NCBI GenBank assembly: GCA_006226375.1
Contig: SBHC01000079.1
Coordinates: 310,001 to 374,000, forward strand
Direction: 5' to 3'
Origin: Deltaproteobacteria bacterium
Lineage (GTDB): Bacteria > Myxococcota_C > UBA6777
Length of the DNA stretch: 64,000 nucleotides
The notes below the pieces were generated by a model. It was not told the DNA's origin, did no database searches, and saw nothing but the letters and a program-made list of their open reading frames with translations. Positions 35,801 through 43,856 of this stretch are shown piece by piece; within the stretch, counting starts at the first letter, position 1; each line of letters opens with the position of its first letter. The position numbers and the translations under genes are program-made.

Positions 35801-36809
35801 TGATGTTGCGAATCACTTGAAGGCGATTGGCCCCATACCGCGCGATGACGACACCGCCCACTGTTGGCTTTCCGTTTTTGTCGAGGACTCCTCGATATTG
35901 GAGGACACCACGCTTTACCGTCGCGACAGACTTCAGCAGCAAGAGACCCTTGTCATCCCTGCGCAACACCACTTGTTCAAGGTCCTTCATCGACGAAAGT
36001 CCGCCTTGAAGCTGGACCACAAATTCTTTCTGTCGAATCGACACTCGCCTTGCTTGTGACGTCCGCCCTGCCTTATGAATCGCCCGGTATACGTCCAACA
36101 ATGTGAGCTTGTTGGCTCGAAGCTTCTTCAGGTCAACGTCAACCTGGAATTCAGGAGTCTGGCCCCCAACAGAGGCGACTTCCGCCACGCCATCGACCGA
36201 TTGCAGAGCGTGACGAAGCAGTCGGTCTTGCAGCCGGCGAAGAGCAAAAAGATCCCAACCTCCAACAGGTTTTCCCTTTTCGTCGTGAGCCTCCAACGTG
36301 TACCAAAACACCTGCCCCAACGTGGTAGCTTCGGGACCCAAAGTGGGCTTCACACCGACAGGTAACGCTCTTGGGGGAAGACTGTTCAGGCGCTGCAACA
36401 CCCGCGTTCTCGCCCAATGAAACCGTACACGTTCATCAAAGATGATATGCACCACGGAGTAGCCAAAGTGCGACGTACTTCGGACGGTTTGGACCCCAGC
36501 AATGCCCATCAATGCAGCAGTGAGGGGGTACGTGATGCGGTTTTCTACGTCGCGGGCGGTGTGGCCTTTCCAGGTTGTCAGCACGACCTGACGGTTGTCG
36601 CCAAGATCGGGAATCACTCCCACGGGCACAGGGTCACGGGGAAACGAACCAAGGTCCCAGTCAAAGGGGGTAACAATCAATCCCCAGCCCACGAGCAATA
36701 CGGTGGCCAGAGACACCAACAATTTGTGATTCAGGCAAAATCGAAAAACAGGAGTCAGCCAACTTGTCGTCTCAGGTGGCTGCACTCCTGTACCTTTGGA
36801 TTGTGTCAT
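32889..36809 (-). CDS. CusA/CzcA-type heavy-metal efflux RND pump, enlarged
   Basis: About 1306 residues from ATG 36809. ATGs at 36851, 36854 and 36875 are alternatives; the last falls in the repeat region. The protein is collinear with CusA. It has the N-terminal porter domain (GYSVVHIIFDERVRFHWART) and the HME signature on TM4 (GIAIAIGTLVDMGIVLSENI). It also has the central loop FMPALDEGCFLLMPSLPPD and the late TIATD-like segment FGIATDDGVVMATYL. It is ~260 residues longer than E. coli CusA because several extra hydrophobic helices are inserted between the first helix bundle and the second porter domain. No membrane-fusion or outer-membrane partner is adjacent. It probably exports Cu(I), Ag(I) or another soft metal; the YHS lipoprotein is divergent. 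Confidence 0.88.
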   Translation of the reverse strand: MTQSKGTGVQPPETTSWLTPVFRFCLNHKLLVSLATVLLVGWGLIVTPFDWDLGSFPRDPVPVGVIPDLGDNRQVVLTTWKGHTARDVENRITYPLTAALMGIAGVQTVRSTSHFGYSVVHIIFDERVRFHWARTRVLQRLNSLPPRALPVGVKPTLGPEATTLGQVFWYTLEAHDEKGKPVGGWDLFALRRLQDRLLRHALQSVDGVAEVASVGGQTPEFQVDVDLKKLRANKLTLLDVYRAIHKAGRTSQARRVSIRQKEFVVQLQGGLSSMKDLEQVVLRRDDKGLLLLKSVATVKRGVLQYRGVLDKNGKPTVGGVVIARYGANRLQVIRNIKAKLRVLGPRLPSKILPNGRRSKVVVKPFYDRTQLIQETLQTLEEAISLEVLMTILVVLAMMMHLRSAMLIAGMLPAAVLVTFLAMKFGGVDANILALSGIAIAIGTLVDMGIVLSENIVQHLEQLQPEQRTFDAVLTATQEVGGAVLTATSTTVLSFLPLLMLPGAEGKLFRPLALTKTFALVAALLISLLVIPVLAHILFFLRIGEGQKPSLLRDIWLHSTNFFVVMFGMWIAIFIWWWMGMLILLVPVYRWAKRYFPPMWSAVSTWVNRFGSGLAIAIVGTYLVLRWMPLGHDYSYVTNFVFVVILVGGVLGGLVLFMRVYPRWLAWALEHKKRFLLLPLLLVFLGANMGFGFDTVFSWIPAQIAASSQPPMPRKGSKPEAFQKHAQQVVDHRRKVEAGVRSTAIWRFFSGLFPGLRKEFMPALDEGCFLLMPSLPPDVSIAEAAALLQKLDAGVRAIPEVSMVVGKVGRAETALDTTSISVVEAIVHYKPKFLLTKDGRRVRQWRKHIHTPQDIWREMNKVTKKLGLGHAPQLQPIAARLMLARSGLHSPIGLKVQGPTLKSVELALPRVKAALLSMKLLEPSSIVTDKTTGKPHLHVRIQRRAMAQHNLNERSLRLMIQAALGGVPVGVVEEGDHRSTILLRLPATTRETLAALKGLTVLTPKGDMVTLKSLTSMHFSAGPYVVQSEDASPVAYFRFEPKPGVLEAETMDAVYYQLQQQLATGALKLPPGVRFQRAGAYETQSRSDRGMSTVIWVALTLIAILLLLQFRSLAITLFVFCGVLVAWAGGFVLIGLYQQSWFLNLSFLGIHLRDIFAVQSFPMSMAVWVGFLALFGIATDDGVVMATYLKQAFAQGNLPDIAAIRERTLAAGARRIRPCLMTTATTLLALFPILTASGRGANLMIPMAIPTLGGMGVALLTLFVVPVLYCWREEWLWRWRQGRDSRRRLWQFWRWFRWFRRKPKAET

Positions 36810-36856
36810 TCCATCGCTTTCAATCGTCTCAGAGTATCGGACAGCTATCATCATAG

Positions 36857-36940
36857 CTTGCAACGAATTGTGCACACGTCAAGCGGTCAGCACCAATTTC
36901 GTTGCAAACTTTTCCAGAGTGGTGCACACTCATCAACCGC
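36857..36940. promoter_or_regulatory. Inverted and direct repeats between metal pump and YHS gene
   Basis: TTGCAACGAATT (36858-36869) is mirrored by AATTTCGTTGCAA (36895-36907), giving arms of 10 or more pairs. GTGCACAC occurs twice as a direct repeat (36870-36877 and 36922-36929). AGCGGT (36882) and ACCGCT (36935) form a third short pair. The cluster lies between two divergent metal-related genes, so it probably binds a metal-responsive regulator. The regulator is not in the window. Confidence 0.5.
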
Positions 36941-36971
36941 TAGGACAACCTCAAACCACAGGAGAATAATC

Positions 36972-37328
36972 ATGTCCCTGCTCAAGCGCTGTATGATTCT
37001 TGGACTCACCTTCGCCCTCGCTTTGCCACTTTGGACAGGCTGCAAGAAAAAAACCAAGAAGCCAGATCCCCGCAAGACTGAGGCCCGCGGCAAAGCACCT
37101 GCTCGCGCGAAGGCACCCACTCGTGGGAAAGCTCCAGCACGAACCGCTGCCAGCACCAAAGTCAAAGACCTCGTTTGTGGCATGACCGTCGACACCAAAA
37201 CCGTCAAGCACAAGCACACCCACGACGGAAAGACCTATTACTTTTGTAACGCTGGCTGCATGAAGGCGTTCACGGCGAACCCCGGCAAATACCTCGCCAA
37301 AGCCAAGCCAAAAACAGACACCAAATAA
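36972..37328 (+). CDS. YHS-domain lipoprotein
   Basis: 118 residues; GGAG lies seven bases before the ATG. The lipoprotein signal ends in PLWTGC. A Lys/Ala/Arg/Pro linker follows with degenerate repeats (GKAPARAKAPTRGKAPARTA). The C-terminal ~48 residues are a YHS metal-binding domain (LVCGMTVD ... YYFCNAGCMKAF), the type found in copper P-type ATPases and metallochaperones. His and Cys residues (KHKHTHDGKTYYFC) are well placed for a soft metal. It is divergent from the CusA-like pump, which suggests a periplasmic metal-binding or delivery role. The ribosome site excludes the longer upstream reading frame. Confidence 0.88.
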   Translation: MSLLKRCMILGLTFALALPLWTGCKKKTKKPDPRKTEARGKAPARAKAPTRGKAPARTAASTKVKDLVCGMTVDTKTVKHKHTHDGKTYYFCNAGCMKAFTANPGKYLAKAKPKTDTK

Positions 37329-37344
37329 CGGACCTTCCAACAAC

Positions 37345-40300
37345 CTACCTTCGGCTCTTTTGTCTTCTCCGCAGCCCAACCAGCCCCAACAAGATCAAGC
37401 CAAACAGCCATAACAACCCGACATGTTGTGTCGTCGCCGTGCATCCACAGCCAGGGGTTCCGCGCTCGTCGGAGTCTCCCAAGGGGTTGTTCTGACCGGA
37501 GATGCGATCTGTATTTCCAGGTTCGCTCGTGATGATTTTCTCGACAACAACGGGCTCATCGTCTTCTGCAGCAGATTCACCAGCGTCGCTGTCTGTGGTT
37601 TCTTCTACGGACTCACTTACAGCTTCGGGCTCTTGCTTCACACAGACACCGTTGATGCAGCGCTCGCCAGCAGGACACTCACCGTTCCGGCATCGTCGTC
37701 GACAAACACCCGCCACACAAGCTTCACCGTTGGGACAGGTTACGTTGTTGTCGATCAACCCGTTGCAATCGTCATCCTGTCCGTTGCAAGTCTCCTTCTC
37801 AGGGGCTGGAGCGCTACAATTCCCCCACGCACCGTTTTGACAGACTTCTTTGCCTTCACCACAGACCGTGCGACAAGCTCGCTCCAGGTTTTCATCCGTT
37901 TGACCGTTGCAGTCGTTGTCTTTCCCGTCGCACACTTCGGGTTCGGGTTGGTTGATGGAACACCCGCTCCATTGGCCGTTTTGGCATGACGCTGTACCTT
38001 CGCCACAGGTGCCTTTGCAAGGACGAGGGACCAAGCCGTCGTCGACTTGACCGTTGCAGTCGTTGTCCTTGCCGTCGCACACTTCTTTTTCAGGCTTCGG
38101 CGCATCACAGAACTGCCACTTGCCCTGCGCACACCGTTCGGTTCCGGTGCCGCAGTCGGTGGAGCAAGCGCGTTGCAAGCCGTCATCCACTTGGCCGTTG
38201 CAGTCGTTGTCCTTGTTGTCACACACTTCGGTTTCTGGCTTGGGCGCTGAACAGGCAGACCAGGAGCCGGTCTGGCAAACTTCAGTGCCTTGACCACAAG
38301 CCGTGAGGCAAGGACGTGTGAGGTTGTCGTCGACGACACCGTTGCAATCGTTGTCTTTGTTGTCACAGATCTCAGGTTCGGGTTTGCTCCCACCGGAGCA
38401 GGCCGACCACTTGCCTTCCTGACAGACTTCGTTGCCTTGTCCACAGGGTTGGGAACAAGCTCTCTTGAGGTTTTCGTCAATGAGTCCGTCGCAGTCGTTG
38501 TCGATGCCGTCACAGATCTCGGGGGAAGGATTGTTCGGAGCTTTGGCGGAGCACTCTACCCCGCTACCGTCCGTCTTGCATTGGAACAAACCGGCTTTCT
38601 GACACGCGCCACTTCCGGCCGAGCAGATCTTGCCTTTTTGCGGCCAGTCTTCGTCAACGCTTCCGTCGCAGTCGTTGTCTTTTCCGTCGCACACTTCAGG
38701 CGTGACATTGGGAGCGGCGCAATACAGATCCCGCCCAGACTTGTTGCATTGGAATACACCGGAACCGCAAGGAGTCTTGCAGCTCTTGCCCAGGTTGCTG
38801 GCCCAGTCTTCGTCGATGCTGCCGTCGCAGTCGTCGTCTTTTCCGTTGCAGTCTTCCGCTTTGGGCTGAGGCGCAGTGCAATTCGCAAAGCGACCCGAAA
38901 CACACGTCTCCGTTCCAGAACCACAAGATGTTTTGCACGATTGCGTCAACGAGTTTGCCGTGGTGGAGCCTTTCGCGTTGTCGATCACGCCATCGCAGTC
39001 GTCGTCTTTTCCGTTGCAAACTTCCGTTTTGACCGATGTCGGCTTCACCTGACAGACCGCCCAACTTCCGCTCACACAAGTTTGCGAACCTTCACAGCTG
39101 TTGGTCACACAGAACCGCTCAATCGGGTTGTTTGTGTTCTTAACATTGTCGACTTTCCCATCGCAGTCATCGTCTTTTCCGTTGCAAGTCTCGTTGCTCT
39201 GTGAGCTGGAGTTCGGGTTGCAGGTGCCCCAACTTCCCGACGAACAAGCTTGTGTACCTGCGCATCCATTGGCCGTACACGATTGTGTGATCGAGCGGGT
39301 TGTGTCTTTCACGTTGTCGACTCGACCGTCACAGTCGTCGTCTTTTCCGTTGCACGTTTCCGCAGTGTTGGGGACCTGGCATGCCGACCAACTCCCTCGG
39401 GAACAGCGTTGGGTTCCGCTACCGCAAGAGTTTGTACAGGCCCGAATCAGCGAGTTACTTTGGCGTACGTTGGGTTGGTTGTCGATGAACCCGTCGCAGT
39501 CATCGTCGCGGTTGTTGCATGACTCTGCTGTCGGTGTCGTATTCGACTTGCAGGCTTGCCAGGAGCCGGACTGGCACACTCGCGTTCCTGCGCAGCCGCC
39601 AACGTTGCAAGACTGGGATAACCTTCTCGTGGTTTGGAAGACGTTGTCGATTCGACCGTCACAGTCGTCATCTTTGCCGTTGCACACTTCCGTTTGGGGA
39701 GCAGCCGTACAATTGCGCCAACTCCCAGAAATACACGTTTCGGTGCCGGTTCCACAGTTGGTTTTGCAGCTGCGTTTGAGTGTGTTGTGGCTGCGTGAGC
39801 CCTGTGCGTTGTCGATGAATCCATCGCAGTCATCGTCGCGATTGTTACACGATTCAGCCGTTGGTGTGGTGTTGGGAGTGCAGGCTCCAAAGGTTCCATT
39901 GGAGCAGGTACGACGTCCAGCGCATCGGCCCACAGAGCACGACTGGGAGAGCGCATTGGTTGTGTTGCGGACGTTGTCCGTGCGACCGTCGCAGTCGTCG
40001 TCTTTTCCGTTGCACGTTTCTGGCAACTCTTGGGGAGCCGTACAGTTTTGCCATCGACCAGCTATGCATGTGGCGGTTCCTGAGCCACAGCGGGTTTGAC
40101 AGGCCTGGGTCAGGGTTTGGTTCTGTGACGTGTTGGCTTTGTTATCGATGAATCCGTCACAATCGTCGTCTTGACCGTTGCATGTCTCGGGTTTGGCTGG
40201 CGTTGAAGGCAGACAGGCTCCCCATTGACCTTGGGAGCAAGCCTGTTTTCCAGCGCACAAGCCAGCTTTGCAGGCCTGTTCAATGGGTAGCGTCGTGTTG

Positions 40301-41367
40301 GGAACGTTGTCAGTCCGACCGTCGCAGTCGTCATCTTTGCCGTTGCATGTTTCGGCGACAGTGGTGTTGGCTGTGCAGGCTCCCCACTGGCCACTTACAC
40401 AAGTCTGGGTTCCTGCACCACAAGCCCCGGTGCAAGGCCGGGACAAGGTAAAGTCCTTGGTGTCTCCCGGCTTGTTGTCCACGTATCCGTCGCAGTCGTC
40501 GTCACGGCTGTTGCATGTCTCAGCAGTGGCGGGAGGATTGGGCTGGCAGGCATCCCACTTGCCTTGCACACATTGTTGAACCCCAGAACACCGGCCCTTT
40601 TGGCAAAACTGCTGGAGTGTGGTTCCGGTGCCTTTGATGTTGTCCACGGTGCCATCGCAGTCATCGTCCAGACCGTTGCACACCTCTTGCGACGATGTGC
40701 TTGCGATGTTCGCGACGATGGAGTTGAAGTCATTCTGCCCGGTCGCAACGTAGTATTTGAGGCTTCCAGCACGGGCTGTTCCGCCAGCAGTGGCGAGGTT
40801 GTTCAAGCAAATCGGATTCACTTGGGTACCAAAGCCGACCACGTAGGTTTTGATGTCATACACGTCGGTGCCGACGGTCAGTTGGCGCAAGGCTGCGACT
40901 TCCTGAACTGGGCATTTGTCAGAAGGCGAACCATCGGTGATGAGCAGGATGCTGTTGGGACGACCGACGACAGTGTCTGCCTGGAGCACGCTATTCAGGT
41001 GACTTCGAGCCAACGTGACAGCAGGCAACATATAAGTATCACCCACTGGATTGATTTTGTTGAGAGCTTGGGCAATCGCTTGAGCCGTCGATGGAATCGC
41101 AGCGTCCAAAGAAGCCTGATTCGCAAAGGTAAGCAAGCCGATGCGCAGACGCTGTGCGTTGCTCACTGCGATGCCGTTGATACCGTTTTTGGCAATGGTC
41201 CATTTGTTATTCTTGAGCATACTCCCGGATCGGTCGAGCATCACAAGCAAGTTAGGCTTGGCGCAAGAACCAGGCGTGGGCTGTGCGAGTGTGGGCGTTG
41301 TCCACAACAGCAGCCCGCTCAGAAGAACACTGAATCCAACCGTAATTCTACAATACAACGACATCAT
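37345..41367 (-). CDS. VWA protein with 19 MopE-like repeats and MYXO-CTERM-like tail
   Basis: 1340 residues from ATG 41367 (a second ATG is adjacent at 41364). A signal peptide ends in TPTLAQ. A VWA domain follows (~30-215) with the MIDAS motif DRSGSM and later LLITDGSPSD. Then come 19 repeats of the form EVCNGKDDDCDGRVDN, each followed by a Cys-rich spacer (CSxGxWxxC). These are the metal-binding repeats known from MopE and related myxobacterial proteins. The Asp-rich loops should bind Ca or Cu. After an acidic spacer, the C-terminus has GCGC, one hydrophobic helix (VGLLWLFGLILLGLVGL) and RRRQKSRR, matching the layout of MYXO-CTERM sorting tails. It is likely displayed on the cell surface. 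Confidence 0.88.
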   Translation of the reverse strand: MMSLYCRITVGFSVLLSGLLLWTTPTLAQPTPGSCAKPNLLVMLDRSGSMLKNNKWTIAKNGINGIAVSNAQRLRIGLLTFANQASLDAAIPSTAQAIAQALNKINPVGDTYMLPAVTLARSHLNSVLQADTVVGRPNSILLITDGSPSDKCPVQEVAALRQLTVGTDVYDIKTYVVGFGTQVNPICLNNLATAGGTARAGSLKYYVATGQNDFNSIVANIASTSSQEVCNGLDDDCDGTVDNIKGTGTTLQQFCQKGRCSGVQQCVQGKWDACQPNPPATAETCNSRDDDCDGYVDNKPGDTKDFTLSRPCTGACGAGTQTCVSGQWGACTANTTVAETCNGKDDDCDGRTDNVPNTTLPIEQACKAGLCAGKQACSQGQWGACLPSTPAKPETCNGQDDDCDGFIDNKANTSQNQTLTQACQTRCGSGTATCIAGRWQNCTAPQELPETCNGKDDDCDGRTDNVRNTTNALSQSCSVGRCAGRRTCSNGTFGACTPNTTPTAESCNNRDDDCDGFIDNAQGSRSHNTLKRSCKTNCGTGTETCISGSWRNCTAAPQTEVCNGKDDDCDGRIDNVFQTTRRLSQSCNVGGCAGTRVCQSGSWQACKSNTTPTAESCNNRDDDCDGFIDNQPNVRQSNSLIRACTNSCGSGTQRCSRGSWSACQVPNTAETCNGKDDDCDGRVDNVKDTTRSITQSCTANGCAGTQACSSGSWGTCNPNSSSQSNETCNGKDDDCDGKVDNVKNTNNPIERFCVTNSCEGSQTCVSGSWAVCQVKPTSVKTEVCNGKDDDCDGVIDNAKGSTTANSLTQSCKTSCGSGTETCVSGRFANCTAPQPKAEDCNGKDDDCDGSIDEDWASNLGKSCKTPCGSGVFQCNKSGRDLYCAAPNVTPEVCDGKDNDCDGSVDEDWPQKGKICSAGSGACQKAGLFQCKTDGSGVECSAKAPNNPSPEICDGIDNDCDGLIDENLKRACSQPCGQGNEVCQEGKWSACSGGSKPEPEICDNKDNDCNGVVDDNLTRPCLTACGQGTEVCQTGSWSACSAPKPETEVCDNKDNDCNGQVDDGLQRACSTDCGTGTERCAQGKWQFCDAPKPEKEVCDGKDNDCNGQVDDGLVPRPCKGTCGEGTASCQNGQWSGCSINQPEPEVCDGKDNDCNGQTDENLERACRTVCGEGKEVCQNGAWGNCSAPAPEKETCNGQDDDCNGLIDNNVTCPNGEACVAGVCRRRCRNGECPAGERCINGVCVKQEPEAVSESVEETTDSDAGESAAEDDEPVVVEKIITSEPGNTDRISGQNNPLGDSDERGTPGCGCTATTQHVGLLWLFGLILLGLVGLRRRQKSRR

Positions 41368-41435
41368 ATCCCCCACATCACCAGGGTATGGCATGCTTAA
41401 GACCACCGTATCTTGCTCCATGCGAAGATACGCCA

Positions 41436-41463
41436 AGTATACAGGATGTGAGCGAAAACACAA
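41436..41463 (-). promoter_or_regulatory. Candidate promoter for the VWA/MopE-repeat gene
   Basis: On the minus strand, TATACT (41441-41436) follows TTGTGT (41463-41458) after 16 bases. The -10 is good and the -35 is weak. Transcription would start about 60 bases before ATG 41367. Confidence 0.4.
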
Positions 41464-41573
41464 TCGATAAGGGGAGGCGGGATAAAAAAAGAGGCGGGTC
41501 AAGTGGAGGCTTGCTTGCAAAAGGCTGTCAGAAGGCAAAAGAAGAGAGCGACAACCTCACGGAGTCGAGTGGC

Positions 41574-41825
41574 TTAGGGGCCAGCGAAGGAGAGACAAAC
41601 TGGAGGAGCCGTCTTGTCCATAGCTCTTGGTCTCCTTCCCTCCTTTTTCCACCTGCACAGCGCCACGATGAGTCCGAGCGTACCAGATAGCATCAGGGCT
41701 GACAGCCTAAGTGAAAGCCCAACTTCTCGAAACATCCGTGGTTTCTTGTTGCATCCAACCTCCTGAACCTCTTGGGAACCCAACATACAAACGTCTCCCT
41801 GCACAAAAACCAACGAAGGAATCAC
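41574..41825 (-). CDS. Possible small membrane protein, weakly supported
   Basis: 83 codons from GTG 41825, between the kinase and the VWA gene on the same strand (the gap 41368-41899 has no better gene). It has one likely membrane segment (LRLSALMLSGTLGLIVALCRW) followed by a basic stretch (KKEGRRPR), and a Cys (EVGCNKKP) before it. The order Cys, helix, basic is like a MYXO-CTERM tail without its protein. There is no good ribosome site, so it may not be translated. I could not assign a family. Confidence 0.25.
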   Translation of the reverse strand: MIPSLVFVQGDVCMLGSQEVQEVGCNKKPRMFREVGLSLRLSALMLSGTLGLIVALCRWKKEGRRPRAMDKTAPPVCLSFAGP

Positions 41826-41899
41826 TTCTCAGTGTTCAATGAGGGGGTAGTGCCGGGGAACCATCAAACTGTTCCAAAAAAGCTGAAGAAAAATATGTT

Positions 41900-43555
41900 C
41901 TAGGTTTTGCCAAGCCAGGAGCCGACCTGGAAGATACCGATGCAAAAGAGAGCAAAGACAAGCAACGCGATGAGAACCCCTGAGGCTCGATAGGTGTCGA
42001 GGAACTTGGCGTAGTTTAAGGCCAAACGTTTGACCAAGGTCGAGGGGCAATGGATGCCAATCCGACCTTCCAAGAACTTTTCAAGCAAGGGGATCATCTC
42101 ATGGACAGAGGCGTAACGATTCTCTGGATCTTTGCGGAGTCCCTTTTGAATGAACCACCACAAATTTCGGGGAGGAGTTCCTTGTAGCGGCATCGTAACG
42201 GTGTCGGCAGCAATGGGCTCTTCCGATACAATCGCAAACAAGATCTCCTGAACGTTCTGCTTGTGTTCCAGGTAATGACGCAGCGTTAAGAATTCATAGA
42301 AGAGAACACAGAGGCTATAGATATCGCTGCGTGGGTCGAGGTTTTCGCGTTTGCCCAGAGCTTGCTCTGGCGACATGTAAGCTGGAGTTCCGACCAAAGC
42401 ACCCGCACGGGTTTGAAAGGTTCCAGCGGAAGGAGGCTTGGTTCCCTGGAGGTCGGCCTCCTCTTTCGCGCTGCCCCAATCCATAACCATCACTTCACCA
42501 TGGCGACCCAGCATGATGTTGGAGGGTTTGATGTCGCGATGAATGATGTTGTGTTGGTGTGCAAAATAGACGGCGTGAAGCACGTCAAGAAAGATCCGGA
42601 CACGACGCTCAAAAGGATACGAGTGGTGGGCCACAGGATCGCCATCACGGAGGCGCTGAATCACCTCCTCCAATGTTTCACCTTCCACATACTTCATGGA
42701 GAAGAAAGCCCGACCTTCTCGGTCCAACCCGGCATCGTACAAGGGAACAATGTTCGGATGTTCGAGCTGCGAAACAATCCGGACTTCTTGGATGAAGCGT
42801 TTGGTGAAGTGGGCGTCTTTCATCTGCAACCGCTTGAGCGCGACCTGGCGCTGAAGCAGCTTGTCAAACACCAAGAGGACCTCTCCAGAGCCACCCTCCC
42901 CAAGCTTCCGAACCATCGAATAACGTTTCTCAACGTCGCTGTGCCAGCGCAGCATTTGTTCGGCGGCGTCTTGGTCTTCAGGCTTACGAGCCAGTCGCAT
43001 CCAGGCGTCGGAGGGGCTCACCGTTTTCGAGGGCCAGGCTTTCGATGCTCCCTCTGCAGCCACCATCGCAAGACCTGAAGGTGGAGTCACGGGCTTACCA
43101 CCCAACGGAACCTCCTCCGCGACAGAGGGAAGCGGTGCCTGATTCACGACGCTCAACTCGTCCCCGCTGGGAAGGTTGGAGAAAATTGGTTTTCGTTCTT
43201 GCACCAGGGCATTGGCTGAGTTTCCAAGAACTCCAGCCGCCATTGGCGTTGAAGGGCTGGCGTTGGGAGGTGCATCCAAGGTCCGAGGAACCATGGAGTC
43301 AAGCTGTAAATCCATGACCGTGGCAGGGAAGAAGTCATCGGGCTTTTCAGGCTCTTCCTCGTTGGTCCTCTCCAACTCGTCTTCCGACGTTTCATCCAAT
43401 CGGTCTTCCGGCGAGCCTTCCCACTCGTTGTCGGGTGCCATGGTATGACGAGGAATGTGCGTGTCATTGGGGCGTACAACGGTCTTTGCATCTTCTGCGT
43501 CCAGACGGGGCACTTCAGGCTGTCCCTGTTTGCTTTGACCCATCTTGTCACTCAT
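41900..43555 (-). CDS. Serine/threonine protein kinase with C-terminal membrane helix
   Basis: 551 residues from ATG 43555, six bases after GGGG. An acidic, disordered N-terminal region of ~220 residues precedes the kinase domain. Motifs are present: Gly-rich loop LGEGGSGEV, lysine in VALKRL, catalytic loop HRDIKPSNIM, DWG in VMDWGSAKE instead of DFG (common in this kinase group) and APE-like YMSPEQAL. The C-terminus has one hydrophobic helix (GVLIALLVFALFCIGIFQVG), so the N-terminal kinase faces the cytoplasm. It lies beside the large VWA/MopE-repeat surface protein. Whether it signals to that protein is unknown. Confidence 0.92.
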   Translation of the reverse strand: MSDKMGQSKQGQPEVPRLDAEDAKTVVRPNDTHIPRHTMAPDNEWEGSPEDRLDETSEDELERTNEEEPEKPDDFFPATVMDLQLDSMVPRTLDAPPNASPSTPMAAGVLGNSANALVQERKPIFSNLPSGDELSVVNQAPLPSVAEEVPLGGKPVTPPSGLAMVAAEGASKAWPSKTVSPSDAWMRLARKPEDQDAAEQMLRWHSDVEKRYSMVRKLGEGGSGEVLLVFDKLLQRQVALKRLQMKDAHFTKRFIQEVRIVSQLEHPNIVPLYDAGLDREGRAFFSMKYVEGETLEEVIQRLRDGDPVAHHSYPFERRVRIFLDVLHAVYFAHQHNIIHRDIKPSNIMLGRHGEVMVMDWGSAKEEADLQGTKPPSAGTFQTRAGALVGTPAYMSPEQALGKRENLDPRSDIYSLCVLFYEFLTLRHYLEHKQNVQEILFAIVSEEPIAADTVTMPLQGTPPRNLWWFIQKGLRKDPENRYASVHEMIPLLEKFLEGRIGIHCPSTLVKRLALNYAKFLDTYRASGVLIALLVFALFCIGIFQVGSWLGKT

Positions 43556-43743
43556 AGAAGACCCCACCGTTTGCTTTTCACGTGCTACTACCCAAGAACA
43601 CACCATAAACGTATTTGTTCCCTCAGGACAAGATCGTACATCCCCGGAAAAGAAATCGACGGCTTCATGAAGAAGGATGGAGTGAAAGAAAAGCAAGGAA
43701 CAAGAGGAAAGAGAGAGGTCGGTAAGATAGAGGGAATTCGCCG

Positions 43744-43856
43744 CGCTCGCGAAGGAGCAACATCACGAAGCGTTACAAACGTCCGCGAGGCAAACCATTA
43801 GCCTTGTGTCATACTAGCTGCGTTCGCGGAGGAGCAACTTCGCGATGGTTTGCAAC
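43744..43856 (-). repeat. Imperfect direct repeat of the acyl-CoA dehydrogenase 3' end
   Basis: 43744-43780 and 43821-43856 match at about 28 of 35 positions (shared core GAGCAAC, flanked by CGCG). The second copy is the C-terminal coding end of the acyl-CoA dehydrogenase gene and the first lies just downstream of it. This suggests a partial duplication. Confidence 0.5.

Noticed and set aside
36417-36971. Upstream extension of the YHS gene
   Set aside because: A clear GGAG and signal peptide start at 36972, and the extension is antisense to the CusA-type pump.
39000-40700. Regular repeats that could be mistaken for a CRISPR array or satellite
   Set aside because: They encode the MopE-type repeats in frame on the minus strand; spacing varies.
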